From Scolanthus callimorphus (taxonomy: Eukaryota; Cnidaria; Anthozoa; Actiniaria; Edwardsiidae): a DNA stretch of 64,000 bases. Numbering within the stretch: the stretch's first letter is position 1; every line of letters begins with the position of its first letter. Under the pieces are notes generated by a model. That model saw only the letters and a list, made by a program, of their open reading frames with translations. It made no database searches and was not told the DNA's origin. The position numbers and the translations under genes are program-made. Location: positions 25,848,961-25,912,960 of the forward strand of contig CM066922.1 of the NCBI GenBank assembly GCA_033964015.1. The letters run 5' to 3'. This document shows, piece after piece, positions 12,501-27,500 of this stretch.

Positions 12501-15500
12501 ACGCTATGCAGACAGTAGACAGTGTGGACGCGAATCAATCAATGAGTTTTCGGTGAAACGAATCCGGATACTCAGTGATGAGCAAATTGTGTGGTAACGA
12601 TTGTGCATAACATAAATAAAGGAAAATCTACCTTGGGACCCCTGTGTACAAGGCACAAGGGTCTACCTATCATCTCGTTTTCAGAAACGTTCAATGCCGG
12701 CCATGTTTTAGAAAACTCAAAGACTATACTCCGGTAACAAACTAATGTCTTTTACCCGCACAACTAATACAACATTTTGATATACATACAACATTTTGAT
12801 ATACATACAACATTTTCATATACATAAAACATTTTCATAAACATACAACATTTTCATATACATAAAACATTTTCATATACATACAACGTTTTCATATACA
12901 TACAACATGCATTTTCATATACATAAAACAATTTCATATACATACAACATTTTGATATACATACAACATTTTCATATACATACAACATTTTCATATACAT
13001 ACAACATTTTCATATACATACAACATTTTCATATACATACAACATTTTCATATACATACAACATTTTCATCGGCTTCAAAGTTGCTTCTAGAAAAAGCAC
13101 TCGCTATTGATTTTTTTTTCAAATTCAAGCATTTTCATCGTTCAATTACAGGGAATTTCTGCAGAAACCCATCCATGGGAAAAGCTGAATTTCCCAAGCC
13201 ACACGCAAGGGAAGTGTTCGAAATTCACATGGATAGCCATGGGAAATCCGAACACTCCCATTCTTCTACGATGGGAAATTCAGCTTTTCCCATGGATGGG
13301 TTTCTGCAGAAATTCCCTGTGAAGGCGGTAACTTTCGAAGTACAAATACTGACGTACCTGAGTTTAGGCGGAGGTTTGACAACGAGGCTGGATATGATTG
13401 CATCTGACGTTACTTTGTTGGTAACAGGAGGTTCTTCACGCGGCGAGCGCACCTTCAGGGTTATACACGGATCTGAAGAGGAGGAATTAAAGGAAGTGCC
13501 ACAATGTTAAGCCTGTGCCAGCCACCATTTTGTCACAGCCTAGCAACGTAACGAGTCGGAGAAAGCATCCATTTCCATCGGCTGAATTAGAGAATATAGA
13601 GCAATGTTCTCGATTGAATTTGGTAAATCAAATAAACTTTGTTTTTAGATGTTTATTAAGAGATTTCTACACGTAATTCTTCTTAATAACAATAACAAAG
13701 GAGTGGCTGATACATGCTCTTTAAATGCAATCAACTTCACAACAAATCTATGTATGTGTTTATATAAAATGTATGTGTTTATATAATGCTTAATTCCGGA
13801 CAGGCTCTAAGCGCTTTTCAAATTGCGAGATGTCTGATCTCTAAGGTGCGGAGTGCAGTTTTACAGTGCAGTTTACAATCATCGGTGGGGTTTACTGTCA
13901 CTGAGCAAGCCCAGCGGTTCTTAAACGTCCCTTATAATCAGCTTTGGTATAGTGTATTGAGAGACGGGATCCATACGAAAGACGTAAAACGGGAGAATAA
14001 ATAAATATCTGCGGTACGCAGTTTAGCAGATATTTGCTTTCTGCAGGCTCACGTTTTAGAAATTCAATGTATTTCCATGCTTTGTCGTTTATCTCATTGC
14101 ATAATTAGCACAGTCTTTAGTATATAAACTGAATTGTACAAAGTCGCGCAAGAAGTCGCGCAAGAAGAGGGTACAAGAGTACAAGGTATGGACCTTGTAC
14201 CGGGCACTCGGCTAGGACACTTTGACTTTGTGTGTCGATGTGTGCAAGCGCTTTCTGCTAGCCTATATGTTAGCACTGAGCGATTGAGTGCTAGTGCTCG
14301 GGTACTAAGTACGAACAAATTCTTAACACAACTTGTTGACAAAATGGACCAAGGCGCGAGCCCTGTGTAACGCCTTCATTACCTACGCCGCTTACTGGAG
14401 ATTTATATCCCGTGAAACGGTCGGCTGCTAGGCGGCGTTACTTTTCTGTTGTGACTTTGATTTGAATCATGTTTAATGCTTATTGCTTGTTTGCGCTTTT
14501 TGCGCGTTCGCTCGCTTGTCTAACCTTGTAACGCAGCGTTAAGATCCTCGATAGGGTTATCCACTTCCTTGGCGTCCACATCATTGACTGCTAGAATCTC
14601 ATCACCAGCTAAAACACCCTGCACATGCGCAAGACGCCCTTCCTCCACGTTACTGATGTACAACGAGCCGTCTCTGCTTTCAACAGTGATCCCTGGAATA
14701 CATCAAGCATACGACGACGAATAATAATAATAATAATAATAAATTGCTTATATAGCGCTTTTATCATCGCTCAAAGCGCTTTACATTAACGGATAACTCA
14801 TCCTATAAGAACCAGCTTTATAAACATGAGTGTGCGTTAGTATTGTGAGTTCTGTGACACTGAGGTTGGGCAACTTCCGACGGTCCTAGTGGTTCTTTAA
14901 CGTCCCTCTGGTTCCGGTTAGTGTAGTGTATGTGAGAGACGGGCCTACGGTTTAACGTCCTTATCCGAGAAGACGCGAAGGTCTAACCATTTGCAGATGT
15001 TAGAGCAAAGGCAGCACCTTCTCCTCAATTATTAGAAAAGACCCTGAGTGTTGGCCCGGCCAGGGTTTGAACTCCCAACCTCCCGAACATAAGCCCGGCG
15101 CTCTACCACTGCGCTAACCGGTCGTCGGAATATTAGGAAAGCATGAGACAAGAGGGCAGTTATAGTCTGCTTGCAGTCCCTTCTTTGGCGAACATCCGTG
15201 AAAACGAGCGCGTGAAAAAACGACCGCCGATGGCTTGATGGCAGAGCGAGATCCGAAGACGCGAGAACGCGCCACAGGGGAGAAATGCAATCCGTTTGTC
15301 TACAGGGGAAGCTCGTCGGGAAAATCGATTTTAACCCTAAGGGATAGCAGCTTGGATGTGGCAAAAACATTTGTTTAAAGAGCCTGTGTCAGCTGCCATT
15401 TTGACAGCATAGCAACATACCAAGTCGGAGAAAGCATCCATTTCGGCTGATCGGCTGATTTAGAGAATATAGAACAGTTTTCTCAATTGAATTTGGTGAA

Positions 15501-18500
15501 TCAACTATGAAACTTTGTTTTTAGATGTTTATTTAGATTTTTCTACACGTAATTTGTCTTTTAATATCAAACAAATACAATAACAAAGGAGTGGCTGACA
15601 CAGGCTCTTTAACCCTAAAATTGCATTTTAGCTGTTGTGGCTTTTATACTGTTCTCAAGACAAACTGTCGGGTTTGAGAACAATTTTGCTATAATTTCAA
15701 AAGAAAATTGTTCAACATTTGCATGAGACCCCCGAAGAGATAGCATTTGATGTTTTGAAATCCTGATACCCCTAAGGGGGTTAGGACGAGCACCGCCGTC
15801 TATGTTTATGGGGTTATAGTGTCATTTGTGAAAACCAACTCTTACACCTTCGTAGGTCGTTTGTACATACCAAAGTCCAGTCCTCCCGTCTCTAAGGATT
15901 TCGTGAGCTCGACAGTAAAAACGCATCGCTCACATAGCTTGAGATGGGTGTAGTTCTACGAAATACAATAGTATTGACGGCGCAATTAAAATGATTGAAT
16001 GCAAGCATTTTGGTACGGCGTTATCTGTGGGGGATCAAAACGATTGAGACCAAATAGCACGTGGAACAAGAAGCACAATTCACACTAGACAGGGAACTGG
16101 TAAAAAACTCTTGTCATTTCCCTTTTAGGTCAAGTCTTTTTTTTTTTTCAGGCTTCTATACACCACTTTCAGAAATTAATTGTACCGTCACAACTGGATG
16201 TCATAGCTCGCGGTGCATCATGGGAGAACCCAAGAAGATCGAAATTCTCGCTTCCTACAGAATGCAGTCTAGAAATTCACGTAGTGCAATAGGCTTTGTG
16301 GAGCAGAACAGTCATGTGCATGTTATTTCACTACAAGCCTAAAGCCCGTTTTAAACGTCTAACTGAATTCTGTCGCGCTAAATTGACTAAGTTTATTAGC
16401 CAGTAAAGAAAACTTTTTGTTAGAAAGGTCTACGATCCACCGTCCATCGGCCGTCACGTGGTAGGGTGTTGTCGATTGTTGCTTCTTTTTTTTACCTGAT
16501 CTTCCATGAGGCCGTCTTCCTTGGGCGTGTAATAATCTGCAACGAGGAGAGGAGATTTGTGCTCAGGAATTTAGAAATGATTTAACCCTCACCGCATTCT
16601 GCAGGGGTGGAAATTAACATTTTTTTTTAGCTGGCGACTGGCTGCAAAAAATCTGGTCGCCTGAGTTTAACTTGTGGTCGCCAGGTGTTCTCCATGCTTG
16701 AAACAGTAGCAAAAAGTTGGTCGGCAGCTGGCGCCTAAAGTTCAAATTTTAGTCGCCTGGCCCAGATTTTTGCTCGCCCAGGCGATCAGGTGGTCGCAAT
16801 TTCCTTCCCTGTTCTGTCGATCAAAATTGGTGCCCGGGTGGTATAAAGACCACACAGAGAGATAAGATGAGAGATAAGGTCCACATAACCTATAAACTGC
16901 CAACAACGTTTTCTTTGATGAAAAGTCCCAGACGCGAATCCAGCCGTTTTAGAAATGGAGAGCGCGAGTACTCAAAAGCGCACACATCATTTACGCTTTC
17001 GCTAAAGCGACTGTCTTTCAGTCATGAGTTACAACGACAAACAAGTGCAAGTAAGGCGCGTTTTGGCGGTAATCTGGGGTGGGCTGCATATAATCGGACC
17101 CCATACGTATAGGTGCGCGAAATTGCACAATTTTCCGTCAGTAGTTAAGTTAGTCTCCCTCGCATCCGGGTTTTGTGTCGGTCACGCAATGCTTCCCTCC
17201 CTACACGTTGCGTGACCAACACAAAGCCTGGATGCGAGGGAGACTAGTCAGTAGTATACGCTTAGTGTCACGCAAGACCTACCTATCACTCCATTATTCT
17301 CCTCTAATCCCAGTCTAAGGAAGTACGCTTTGGGTTCCAGCTGGCGTTTCTGACACGTATTCTCGACCGCGTCCTTCACGGTCATCTCGTTGGCGAGCGA
17401 GATGACGGTGGCCTGGTTACTAGGTAGGGTAATCCTAAGGTAGTTGCCAAGGTTCTTCCAGTCTGAATGACTGGAGCTAAGTGAGCGCCCCTCGCTCTCT
17501 TCTTCTGCGCTGTCGGTGATACTCTCCAGGTTCGACCTGATGTGATGTAAATGAGAAGGAGGGGGAGAAAATAAAGGTCCTGACGTTAAACGTTGCTGTC
17601 ATGATATTATATTTAAACCTTTATCTCTGAAGTTCCCATTTGTCATGCTTTCAACCCTTCAACACTCGTTTTCAGTTACACGTGCACCCTTCGCTTTTCG
17701 TTTCTGAGTTGCAACTGGTGTTTGGTGGACGTCATTCAAGACTTGCGTCCTAGCCACAGGCCCACAGGCTAGCAAAATATGGGTAGATCCTTCATATCTG
17801 GTACACTATAGTGCCCTCCTTATAAATATCTCCCATGGCTTATAGGACGAGGATATACAGAAGGACAGTATATAGTGTTGTGTACTATATGTGAAGGGTT
17901 TAGGACAATAATGGGCTTTTTACGTTTAACAAAGCTCGATGGGCCACATTTTGCTAGCCCGTGGGCCCGTGTCTAGGTCGAAAGTCTTGATTGACGTCCA
18001 CTAAACACCAGTCGCGACTCGAAAACGAAAAGCAGAGTGTGAACGTGTGGCTCAGTGAAAACAACTGTAAGTATCTAAGACTACGCGCGTTCCACTTTCG
18101 TTAACGCCCGCCCCTTTTTGAATGTCACTACGAAAACTGAGAGGATGTTCAGAGGAAGATAGAATGAGCTAGTGTAGCTAATCGCATAGACGCGAGTGCA
18201 ATTCGGGATATCTTGGTCAGTTTTCTCGCTAGCCGAAAACCAAAATAAAATTGAAATTTCTACAAAAATCGATCCATGGAAAAGCTGAATTTCCCATGGT
18301 AGAAGAATGGGAAGTGTTCGGATTTCCCATGGCTATCCATGTGAATTCCGAACACTTCCCATGCGTGTGCTTTGGAAAATTCAGCTTTTCCCATGGATGG
18401 TTTTCTGCAGAATTTCCCTGGAGGTAATTTGCAACTTAAAACGTCTTCAAAATAAGTCCAAGCAGCCCCTAGGGGAAAATATTTTACAAAATGCAACATA

Positions 18501-21500
18501 TATGTTATTCCTATTCCCATAGGATTAAATAAGGCAAAATAAAACACGTTAGTGCCAAACATTTATCCCACATGCCCACCTTTTAAATCTCTGGGGTCCC
18601 TTTTGCGCACTCTTAGATGAGTAGCGATCTCGTATGGACTTGACGCTAGCTGCGTCACTGATGCGTAGCGAGGTGAATATGGCGCTCTTGAGCTTTCCCA
18701 CGCTACTTGGTGCACGCTTGGCTTTGTTGCGCGCCTTCACTTCGACATCTGAGAAAGGTAAAAATGTACAATTAAGAGGCTAAGGATCAATGAACTGTAA
18801 TCTAATGTTCCTCATTCGTACTTGTGGCCTCCCATGCTGCGTCGCGGTGCTTTTCTTGACGGCCTTCTTGCGTGGTTTGCATATCAATTTATTATTCTCG
18901 TCTGTGCTACTTGCACCGGGAAACGCGCGCGGGCTAGCTGCTGGTTGCCTACCGTGGTTATCAAGCAAGGCTCAATGGCAGGCAAATCAAGAACTCGAGT
19001 CTCTGTAATTCCTGTTGAGTTTTCATTCAAAATTTCTCGGTTTTCTTTTGCTTCGTTCGCCGAAATTATTCTCAAATAAAGATCTTCTGTAACTTATAAG
19101 ATACTACCATTTTCGTTATACCCTGAAGCGTGACCATTTTTTCGCGTAGGTTTACGTTTTAAACGTGCACGATTTGTCGAGAAGTTTCTCGTTTCTCGCT
19201 CACTGATTGGCTGCTGTTTTGACCGTTATTTTTCAGCTAATCAGCCAGCGAGAAACGCGACAACTTCTCGAAAAAACGTGCACGTTTTAAACGTAAAGCC
19301 ACGCGAAAAAAAATCGTCAAGCTTCAGGGTTGAAGGAATATGGTAGTAAATGTTTCCAGATGCGGATTTTGCTCTGAGGTGTTGAAAAACAACGATTTTC
19401 GTCGAGGCATCGTTTGATATTGACCTTCCTTTATTACACCTTTGTTCTTCGTTTGAATCATTCCATGGGAGGATTTAGTACCCTATTTTGTATGAAGGTT
19501 TCGAGAGAGACGAGGCCTAGGAGACGAGGGTAAGAGAGGAGGAAAGAGGAACCACATGTCTTTCGAGCCCCTCCTTCTTAGCCGGTAAACCTACCTATGG
19601 ACGGGTCTCTCGCGCTGACCACGGCATGAAATGACATGACTGAGAAATTCCCAAGGCGTGTCAAAGCTTGCTTGGTATTGCGTGCCACACAGGCTAATAG
19701 CGTTTGTGGATTGGGTAACGCATTACCCCGCACAGCTGCCGCGTAACACTGTAGTCTGTGGTGCGTGATGTGAAGTTGTTCAAGATTCTTTTCCCAGCGA
19801 GAAATCTGGAGAAAATAAATGAAGCTTAGTTATTCACACTAATAGCTAAATACGGAAATTTTAGGGTGACATAAAATAGGCCAGGTAAGTAATAGACGCG
19901 GCGCAGATGGTCCCTTGTTCTCCACCAATTTTGGACCGACTACTATTTGTCCGTTTTACAGAGGCGAATGGGCCACTAAATCAGCAACGACTGGCAGGAG
20001 CCATCGTCCGGTGTCCGCCTTACAGAGGAGCTGACTATACAAACCTGATCAACAAACTGATGTTTAGTTTTGGGATCTGTCACCACTGTTGACTGTAATT
20101 CCGCCATTTTCTTCAGTTTGGAGTCCGAGTCAATCTTGTCCGCCGTCTCCCTCGTCCGTTGGTTCAGTACTTTCACCATCTCGTCCTTGCTCTTGGATCC
20201 AGGCCCCATTAGTAATGATGCGGCCATAGAATGGACAGCGGTTACCCAGTTCTCTAAGTCGGTCTGATTGGCGGCCTATTTGGAAATAAAGGTAAACGAC
20301 AGTGAGAGCAGATTTTTGATGGATGTCGACTTTTTGTAAATTTTGCGTTTTCTACACGTTCCTATTGGTTGAGGTCTTCAGTCTTTCTTCAGTCAGCCAA
20401 TGAGAATGCGAAGAAAAAACAAAACACACGTTCCTATTGGTTGAGATATTCAGTCTTTGTTCAGTCAGCCAATGAGAATGCGAATAAAAAACAAAACACA
20501 CGTTCCTATTGGTCGAGGTCTTGGGTCTTTGTTCAGTCAGCCAATGAGAATGGGAAGAAAAAACAAAACACACGTTCCTATTGGTCGAGGTCTTGGGTCT
20601 TTGTTCAGTTAGCCAATGAGAATGCGAAGTAAAAACAAAACACACGTTCCTATTGGTCGAGGTCTTGGGTCTTTGTTCAGTTAGCCAATGAGAATGCGAA
20701 GAAAAAACAAAGCACACGTTCCTATTGGTTGAGTTCTTCAGTCTTTGTTCAGTCAGCCAATGAGAATGCCAATGCAATGCAGGTGCGCCTATGGCAAAGG
20801 AATACAAAATTCGGGGAATTCGATATACAATGAACTTGCATTCTCAATCACTTTGGTCTGATCACCTTAGTTTCACATTCCTGTTACCACGGTAACAGGG
20901 TAACCACTGTAACAAGCTCACCTGGAAATAGTAAGCCTCGCCGAGCCTCGTACTGACACTGAACACGTGATCAAGTTTGGTGTGCTCCGGTACCGCCTGT
21001 GCTATACACCCATCAATCTCCAGGGAGAAGCTGGGATCATCGAGGTCTTCTGCGCTAACCGTTTTCTCGTTACATTGGTAGAAATTGAGAGCGGCACTAC
21101 GCAGGGTGATCCAGTATTTCCTGTAGGGAGTAAAATAACCAAACAAACGTGTGCAAATAAGCGACGAGATTTACTGCGATTTTCATAATTCTGCGAACTC
21201 CCACTTGACATTTCGGAACGCCAAACTACGTTTTGGCTTCCGTCTATCAGACCTTTTTAAGTCAAGGCCTTACCGTACCTCACCTCTTCGCGCTCTGGTT
21301 GCGCATAAGGCCATAAGTCAAGTCCACGCCGCATGTTTTCTGAGTTTGGCTTGCATTTTACAGTGATAGGAAGCCTAGCTAACCCCTATGAGATCGCACG
21401 ATCTATCAAAGCCTCCGTGAAACCAACCAGAGTTGTTCACCCGTTTGATTGACGGAAGCCAAACCGCAGTTTGTTGGTCGGTGTAGAGTAATCAGAACTA

Positions 21501-24500
21501 TGAAAACCGCAGTAAGGAGGCTCATAGCAGTTTTTCATGTCCTCACCCCTTCCAGTACTCTGACAAATTTATGCATGGTATTGTTCTCCTCCATTGTATT
21601 GCCTCGTTCTATAATACACTCCAATGCACTCCATTGTTTTAGACAATGCCTTGCATAAATTTGTCAGTTTATTGGACAACCCTCGTTCTTTGTGTCGCCA
21701 TATGTTTCGTTCACATTGAGGCTTAGGCAGCGTAATGGCGACCATCAAAATTTCAAGTTATAAAATTCACCAAGATAAATTGAAATTTCGGCAAGACCCT
21801 CTCAACGCCGAAGACGTTAGTCTATAAGCATTACTTGGACAAAGTGTGAAGAAAAAGTGTCATCACGTTTTCGAAATATAACGCAGCCATTCAAGAGGAC
21901 TATATAGTGTAGCTCAAAATACGCTGCGCGTAACACCGAGGCAAAACGCATTTGCCATGCGCTAAAGATTCACTTAATCCTGTGAAATTAAAACAAAAGA
22001 AATAATCTACATCGCAAAAATATCTCGTGCTGTCTTGGAAAACTTTTAAGCTTAAAAGCTACAGACACAAAACTAATGAGGCCAAAATTGCAGAGCAGCT
22101 AGAATATGATCAAATTATCTTTCTCTGAACGTTACACCTCGCACCTTAAAGCTTGCACCCGAGGCGAAAATCTATGGTTTAAAGTCAAAACTTATCGCTC
22201 GCTGTTGTTATGTAGATTTTTTAAATTGTCTTCATGTCACAGGCCAGTGGATCTTTAGCGCATGTGAACTGCGTTTTGCCGCGGTGTCGTTGCACGTATA
22301 AACGCATCTCACCTCCACTTCCGGTCGGGCGCGTGCTCCACCTTCCCGCCTTTCCCGCGCGTCAACACGTGTTTCCCTGACAACCAGCCTGCCTTGCGAG
22401 TAGCGCCTCCTTGACGGGATTGCGCAATTCCAGACTTGGGTTTCATATCAATGTCTGTACTACAACTACTATTGAGGTCTACGTCTTCGTGGAAAGAAGC
22501 AGAAATTTCCTGAAAAATAGTGGGAAGACGAGGGTACGTTCAAATAACGGTGGCTGGACCCTCGGAACATATCGCAATGACTGAGAAAAAGCGTGACACA
22601 TGGCACGGCTGCGTTGTCGGCTGCTGGGTGCACGGAACCTTACTTGCTTTTGTTACAGTCACGTTACGATAACGGTCACGTTACGATAACGGTCACGATA
22701 CCATAACGGTCACGTTACGATAACGGTCACGTTACGATAACGGTCACGATACCATAACGGTCACGTTACGATAACGGTCACGTTACGATAACGGTCACGT
22801 TGCGATAACGGTCATGTCGCGATAATAGTTACGTTACGGTAACGGTCACGTTACGATAACGGTCACGTTACCATAACGTCAATTAAATTGTACTATATTG
22901 AGTACGAAGGTTCTGCGTAGCGCTTGATGAGTACAAATAAAGATTAAAAAAGCGCTAAAATTAATAATGCTATTATAGCATTATTAATTTTAGCGCTTTT
23001 TTAATCTTTATTTGTAAAACGTTACCATAACGGTCACTTACCATAACGGCCACATTACCACAACGGTCACGTTACCATAACGGTCAAGTTACCACAACGG
23101 TCACGTTATCATAACGGTCACGTTATCATAACGGTCACGTTACCATAACGGTCACGTTAACATAGAGCAGATTTCGTATGACTGTGAAAAGTACCGCGAA
23201 AGAGTTGTACCGCGCCGCGACCTTACCGCGACTACGCGGTTTCGTTCGGTATCTACAGCAGGCCAGGTTCCGTACCGCCACCGCGACGGCACCGCGTCGT
23301 GTCAAGTTATCACAGCGGTCACGTTATCATAACGGTCACGTTAACATAACGGTCACGTTAACATAACGGTCACGTTAACACAACGGTCACGTTAACATAA
23401 CGGTCACGTTAACATAACGGTCACGTTAACATAACGGTCACGTTACCATAACGGTCACGTTGTACTGTGCGGTCCGTGTCGTAACGCTTTCAAAGCCATA
23501 CGAAATTTCCTTTATGTGTGCAAGTCCTTTCTTTGGTAAGTATTATCAATGAAGTCCATTCTTGCTCACGCGCGCCTTATCTGGGAGTGGCGAGGGTAAC
23601 CAAACATAACCAGTACCGCGCCGGAGAAATCTTTTTTTTGTGTGTGAACTATGGGCGCTAGCCAAAAGAAAGGGCAACAAACACTCACACGTCATCAAGA
23701 GCAGATTACTCGGAGTGTTGAACTCTTACTAAGTTTGCCGCCATCACAGTAATCAGAATCACAAAATCAAATCTCCGAAAAAAAAAAATGGAGAGCCGGC
23801 TGGCACATGTAGCAGGCTAGATAGCAACTCAACTGTTGACCGTGCCTTACCATGGTGTCATCTGTGTGTAGTTTGGCCATCTCCTTGTAATAACTCATCT
23901 CTGTAGAGTCCGACAGACCGGACGGGCCATCCAGCAGCGCATGCGCAGGGTCATTAAACCGCTGCTCAACATCCGAAGCCGCAGACGTAGGCCGTGAAGG
24001 ATCACTTTCGTAATCATCCACTGCCCCAAAGCCACTGTCTGTACCACTTGGCCCCGTTGCTAAGGCCGCTACCCCATTAGAGTTCGTTACTAAGGAACCA
24101 TAACTACTGTCATTCACTCCGTTACTATGGGAACTATCACTATGGCGATTCGCGCCAGTACTAGTACTAGTTCTAGTGTTGTTTTTAACCCGCAATTTCA
24201 CGTTATCGCTGCCTTGGGAGCTAGTTCTACTCTGTGATTTTACGGAGCCATGGGAACTACCAAGACTGCCGGTTTCCATGCCGACCAGGGTGCTGCTACT
24301 ACTGTATTGATCTCCTTTGCTTTGTAGGAGGGATTTATTGATGCTTTGTTGGTCACTATGGTTACTGAGCTGCTTGCCAGAGTCGCCGTTGATTTGTATT
24401 GATGGAGCGTGGCCATCGTGGTGCTGTAAAGTTCAACATCAATTTGGTAAGATCAACATTATAGTATATTAAGTTCAAATCATCTAAGCCAATCAGGTCC

Positions 24501-27500
24501 TTGCCCTGTTTCGCCTAGTGCAGTCGACTGTCTTTTCGTCGCGACAGAAAGCCATGCGACTGCACTAGGCGAAACAAGGCAAGGACCTGATTGACTTAGA
24601 TGGTTTGACTAGCGGAACAGCAAAACCAAAATCCCAGATCCAAAGCGTCGATTACAACATCGACTTTCGCCGCCTCGAGTCTACTTCAGAAATTCGTGGT
24701 TTTCCCGCCATTAGAAAATAAAATAATATCGATTTTATAATGCACAATGCATGATTTCAGACCAATCGATAGCCCCGGCATTGAGGAAAATTACCAACAA
24801 AGAACCCAATAGAAAGGAAACACCCGAGGGGTCGAAGAGAAGGTGGTTTCCCTCCCTCCCCCGCCTTCTCCTCCCCTTCATTTTGTCGTGCATCGATCAG
24901 ACAAAGAAGGCTACATCGACAACACCACAATCTTCATCACTGCCCTCACCTTCGTCATCCACAGGGAATTTCTGCAGAAACCCATCCATGGGAAAAGCTG
25001 AGTTTTTTCATGGCACACGCATGGGAGGTGTCTGGAATTCACGTAGATAGCCATGGGAAATCCGAACACTCCCATTCTTCTACCATGGGAAATTCCGCTT
25101 TTCCCATGATGGGTTTCTGCAGAAATTCCAAGTGTATCGCCGCCAATATGATCATTACCACCCCACGGTCATTATCAAACACCCCTACACCTCCCTATTG
25201 GTACTCACATGGCTTGCTTGTATTGTGTGAAAGGTTGAACCAGACCCACACGCGGAAGACGAAGCTGATGACCACGATCGCACACGGGCCACCTGTGGAA
25301 AACGCACAGAAATAATATACCAACATACATGTTCGCGTGTTTGGTATTTGGCATTGGTTGTTTTGATTTGATATCATGCACGCGAACAATTTTGCTAGAT
25401 AATATGAGACTGACAGAAGGAAACCTCAGCTCGAAGGGTACCTCTTCATTTGCCGTTCATAAAGAATTAGTAATGAACGCTTAGAAGGGAACGCTCAAAG
25501 ACAACGATCACAACGGAACGCTAAAATGGGAACGCTTAAAGGGAACGGTGGTAAAAGGATAGAAAGGGAACGGTAAAAAGGGAACGTAAAAGGGAACGCC
25601 AAAATTAAGGTGTAACGCAATTGGGTCTCAACTTTGTGCACAAGGCCTCACGACATAAACGACCACGACTATGTGCACAAAGAAAGACGCACAGAAGATG
25701 TAAACCTGTAGCACATACAAACCTGGCAAAAATCCATGAATTTCTGCGCCTCTTCCTCCGATATAAAATTCAGTCCCCAAGCATTCTCTGTAGAATACAA
25801 TACGGTAGCACAGTCAGTGGGCGGTGCGTGTATACAACTGGTGACGATCACGTGAACAAAACGCACTTAATTTTGACATGAAATGACACTTCGCGATTTA
25901 TTTTTCAAGGGAACTATAAAATGTTGCACATCAGTCCCATCAACGACCGGCGACCGGCGACGGACTGGGGGCTGTCCTACGGCTATTTATGCTTTGGCCT
26001 TCCCCAGCAATTCAGGTCTACCTGCAAGTGAGTGAATTAAACTATTCTATCTATCTATCTATACAGATTTTATTGTGAACCTGAGCAAGGCAAAGAAGCC
26101 CTCTTACTCCGCATGTCAAGTGTTTCGAAGGCAGGTTTCACACGTGAATGTGGATGTAGAACATTTTTCCGTATGGCAGATATCAGTGCAAGAAAATTAA
26201 GACGTGAACAATCTTCTTAACAATTGTTGAATTCCTGCAGAAATGATCCATACGTACCCTCACCACGGAGGGAATTAACCTAAGCCACCCCTCATCCCTC
26301 TGGATTTTCACAGTGAAAAAAAGTGATTATTTGGCAAAAATCAGTGATGATATATATACACATTATTAGCAAAATCTGTCAAATTTACGGTTCCTGGATG
26401 CCCGGTTTTTGTTTCACAATTGTCTTCACTTGCCGCATCCTCTACTATGCTTATGCGATCAGAGATCCTCTGTTCATTAGCCGAGGACTAGTGGAGGACT
26501 TATTGCCGTCTAAGAATCAGGCTGCTTTTTCAGAGCTGAGATGCCTATTTCACTATTTAGTAGACTTACTTGACTTTCGATTTCTCCACTGCACGAAACA
26601 TTCTGATGTCTTTTTTAACCTTATTTCTAAAAAGTAACAAAATATATTCAAAATCTGCTCTACAATATTTTCAGAAATGGCAAAACTTTTAGGTACGCAT
26701 TTGCATACTTTGTGTATTGCTGGCGAATCCCGGGCATGTACCTTTTAAATTAAATCCAGTATTAAAGATTGTGCCTTGGCTGGTAGATGCTGTCACCTCA
26801 AATATCTCTTCTCCGCCAGCCTGTGAATTTAAAATGTAAGAGGTTTTAAATACACCTCTTTCAGAATGAGGTTGCACTATCCAGTAGCGGATCGAGGATG
26901 AGGAGAATGGTCTCTGTCACGCACGCCCTCGAAGCCAAAGAAGACTAAGGACTTTGCTTTTTTAGTGTATTCATAGGCGGATTTAGGGGGGGCTCAAGGG
27001 GCCCGGGCCCCCCTTTTTCGATAGATTTCCCCATAAATTGACTGTATTTGCAAGAGCAAGGTTTCAACTTTGGCCTCCATTTTTTTACTTTGGGACCCCC
27101 CTTTTTGGAGATCCTGGATCTGCCCCTGGTATTTGTGGGCGCCAAATAAGGGACTAGAAGCAGTCAATCCTAGCCAATGGAGTGTTACTAGTTTGTTGGG
27201 GCAGTGCACTCACCAGTTTTCTGTGAATAATGATGGGTATAACACTTTCCACCATAGGAACCCATCGCAATGGCCCATTATCAGAAGACAAGGTGTTTAC
27301 TTCAGCTAGAGACCTGTTAAGAGTTTTTATGAAGAAATTATTGGAACTCAATATTCAAGAAATCTATACATATCCTGATACACCATGCTAGAGCAATGGA
27401 AAATACCTGACGTGGGTGGGGTCCTTGCAAATTCCACCAATGTGTAGTGGTGGGGGAGCAGTGTGGGAGAGTTAATAGCGGAGCTCCTTAGCGGCCGAAG

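Noticed and set aside
20352..20807. 151-codon repetitive frame (SHWLTEQR repeats) on minus
   Set aside because: Produced by the 72-bp tandem repeat, with no flanking exon signals.
22655..23462. CRISPR-like array of short repeats
   Set aside because: The units are contiguous 17-mers without unique spacers, in a eukaryotic intron.
24751..25050. 99-codon plus-strand frame ending in a MITE
   Set aside because: It runs through intron and the palindromic MITE, with no homology or splice support.
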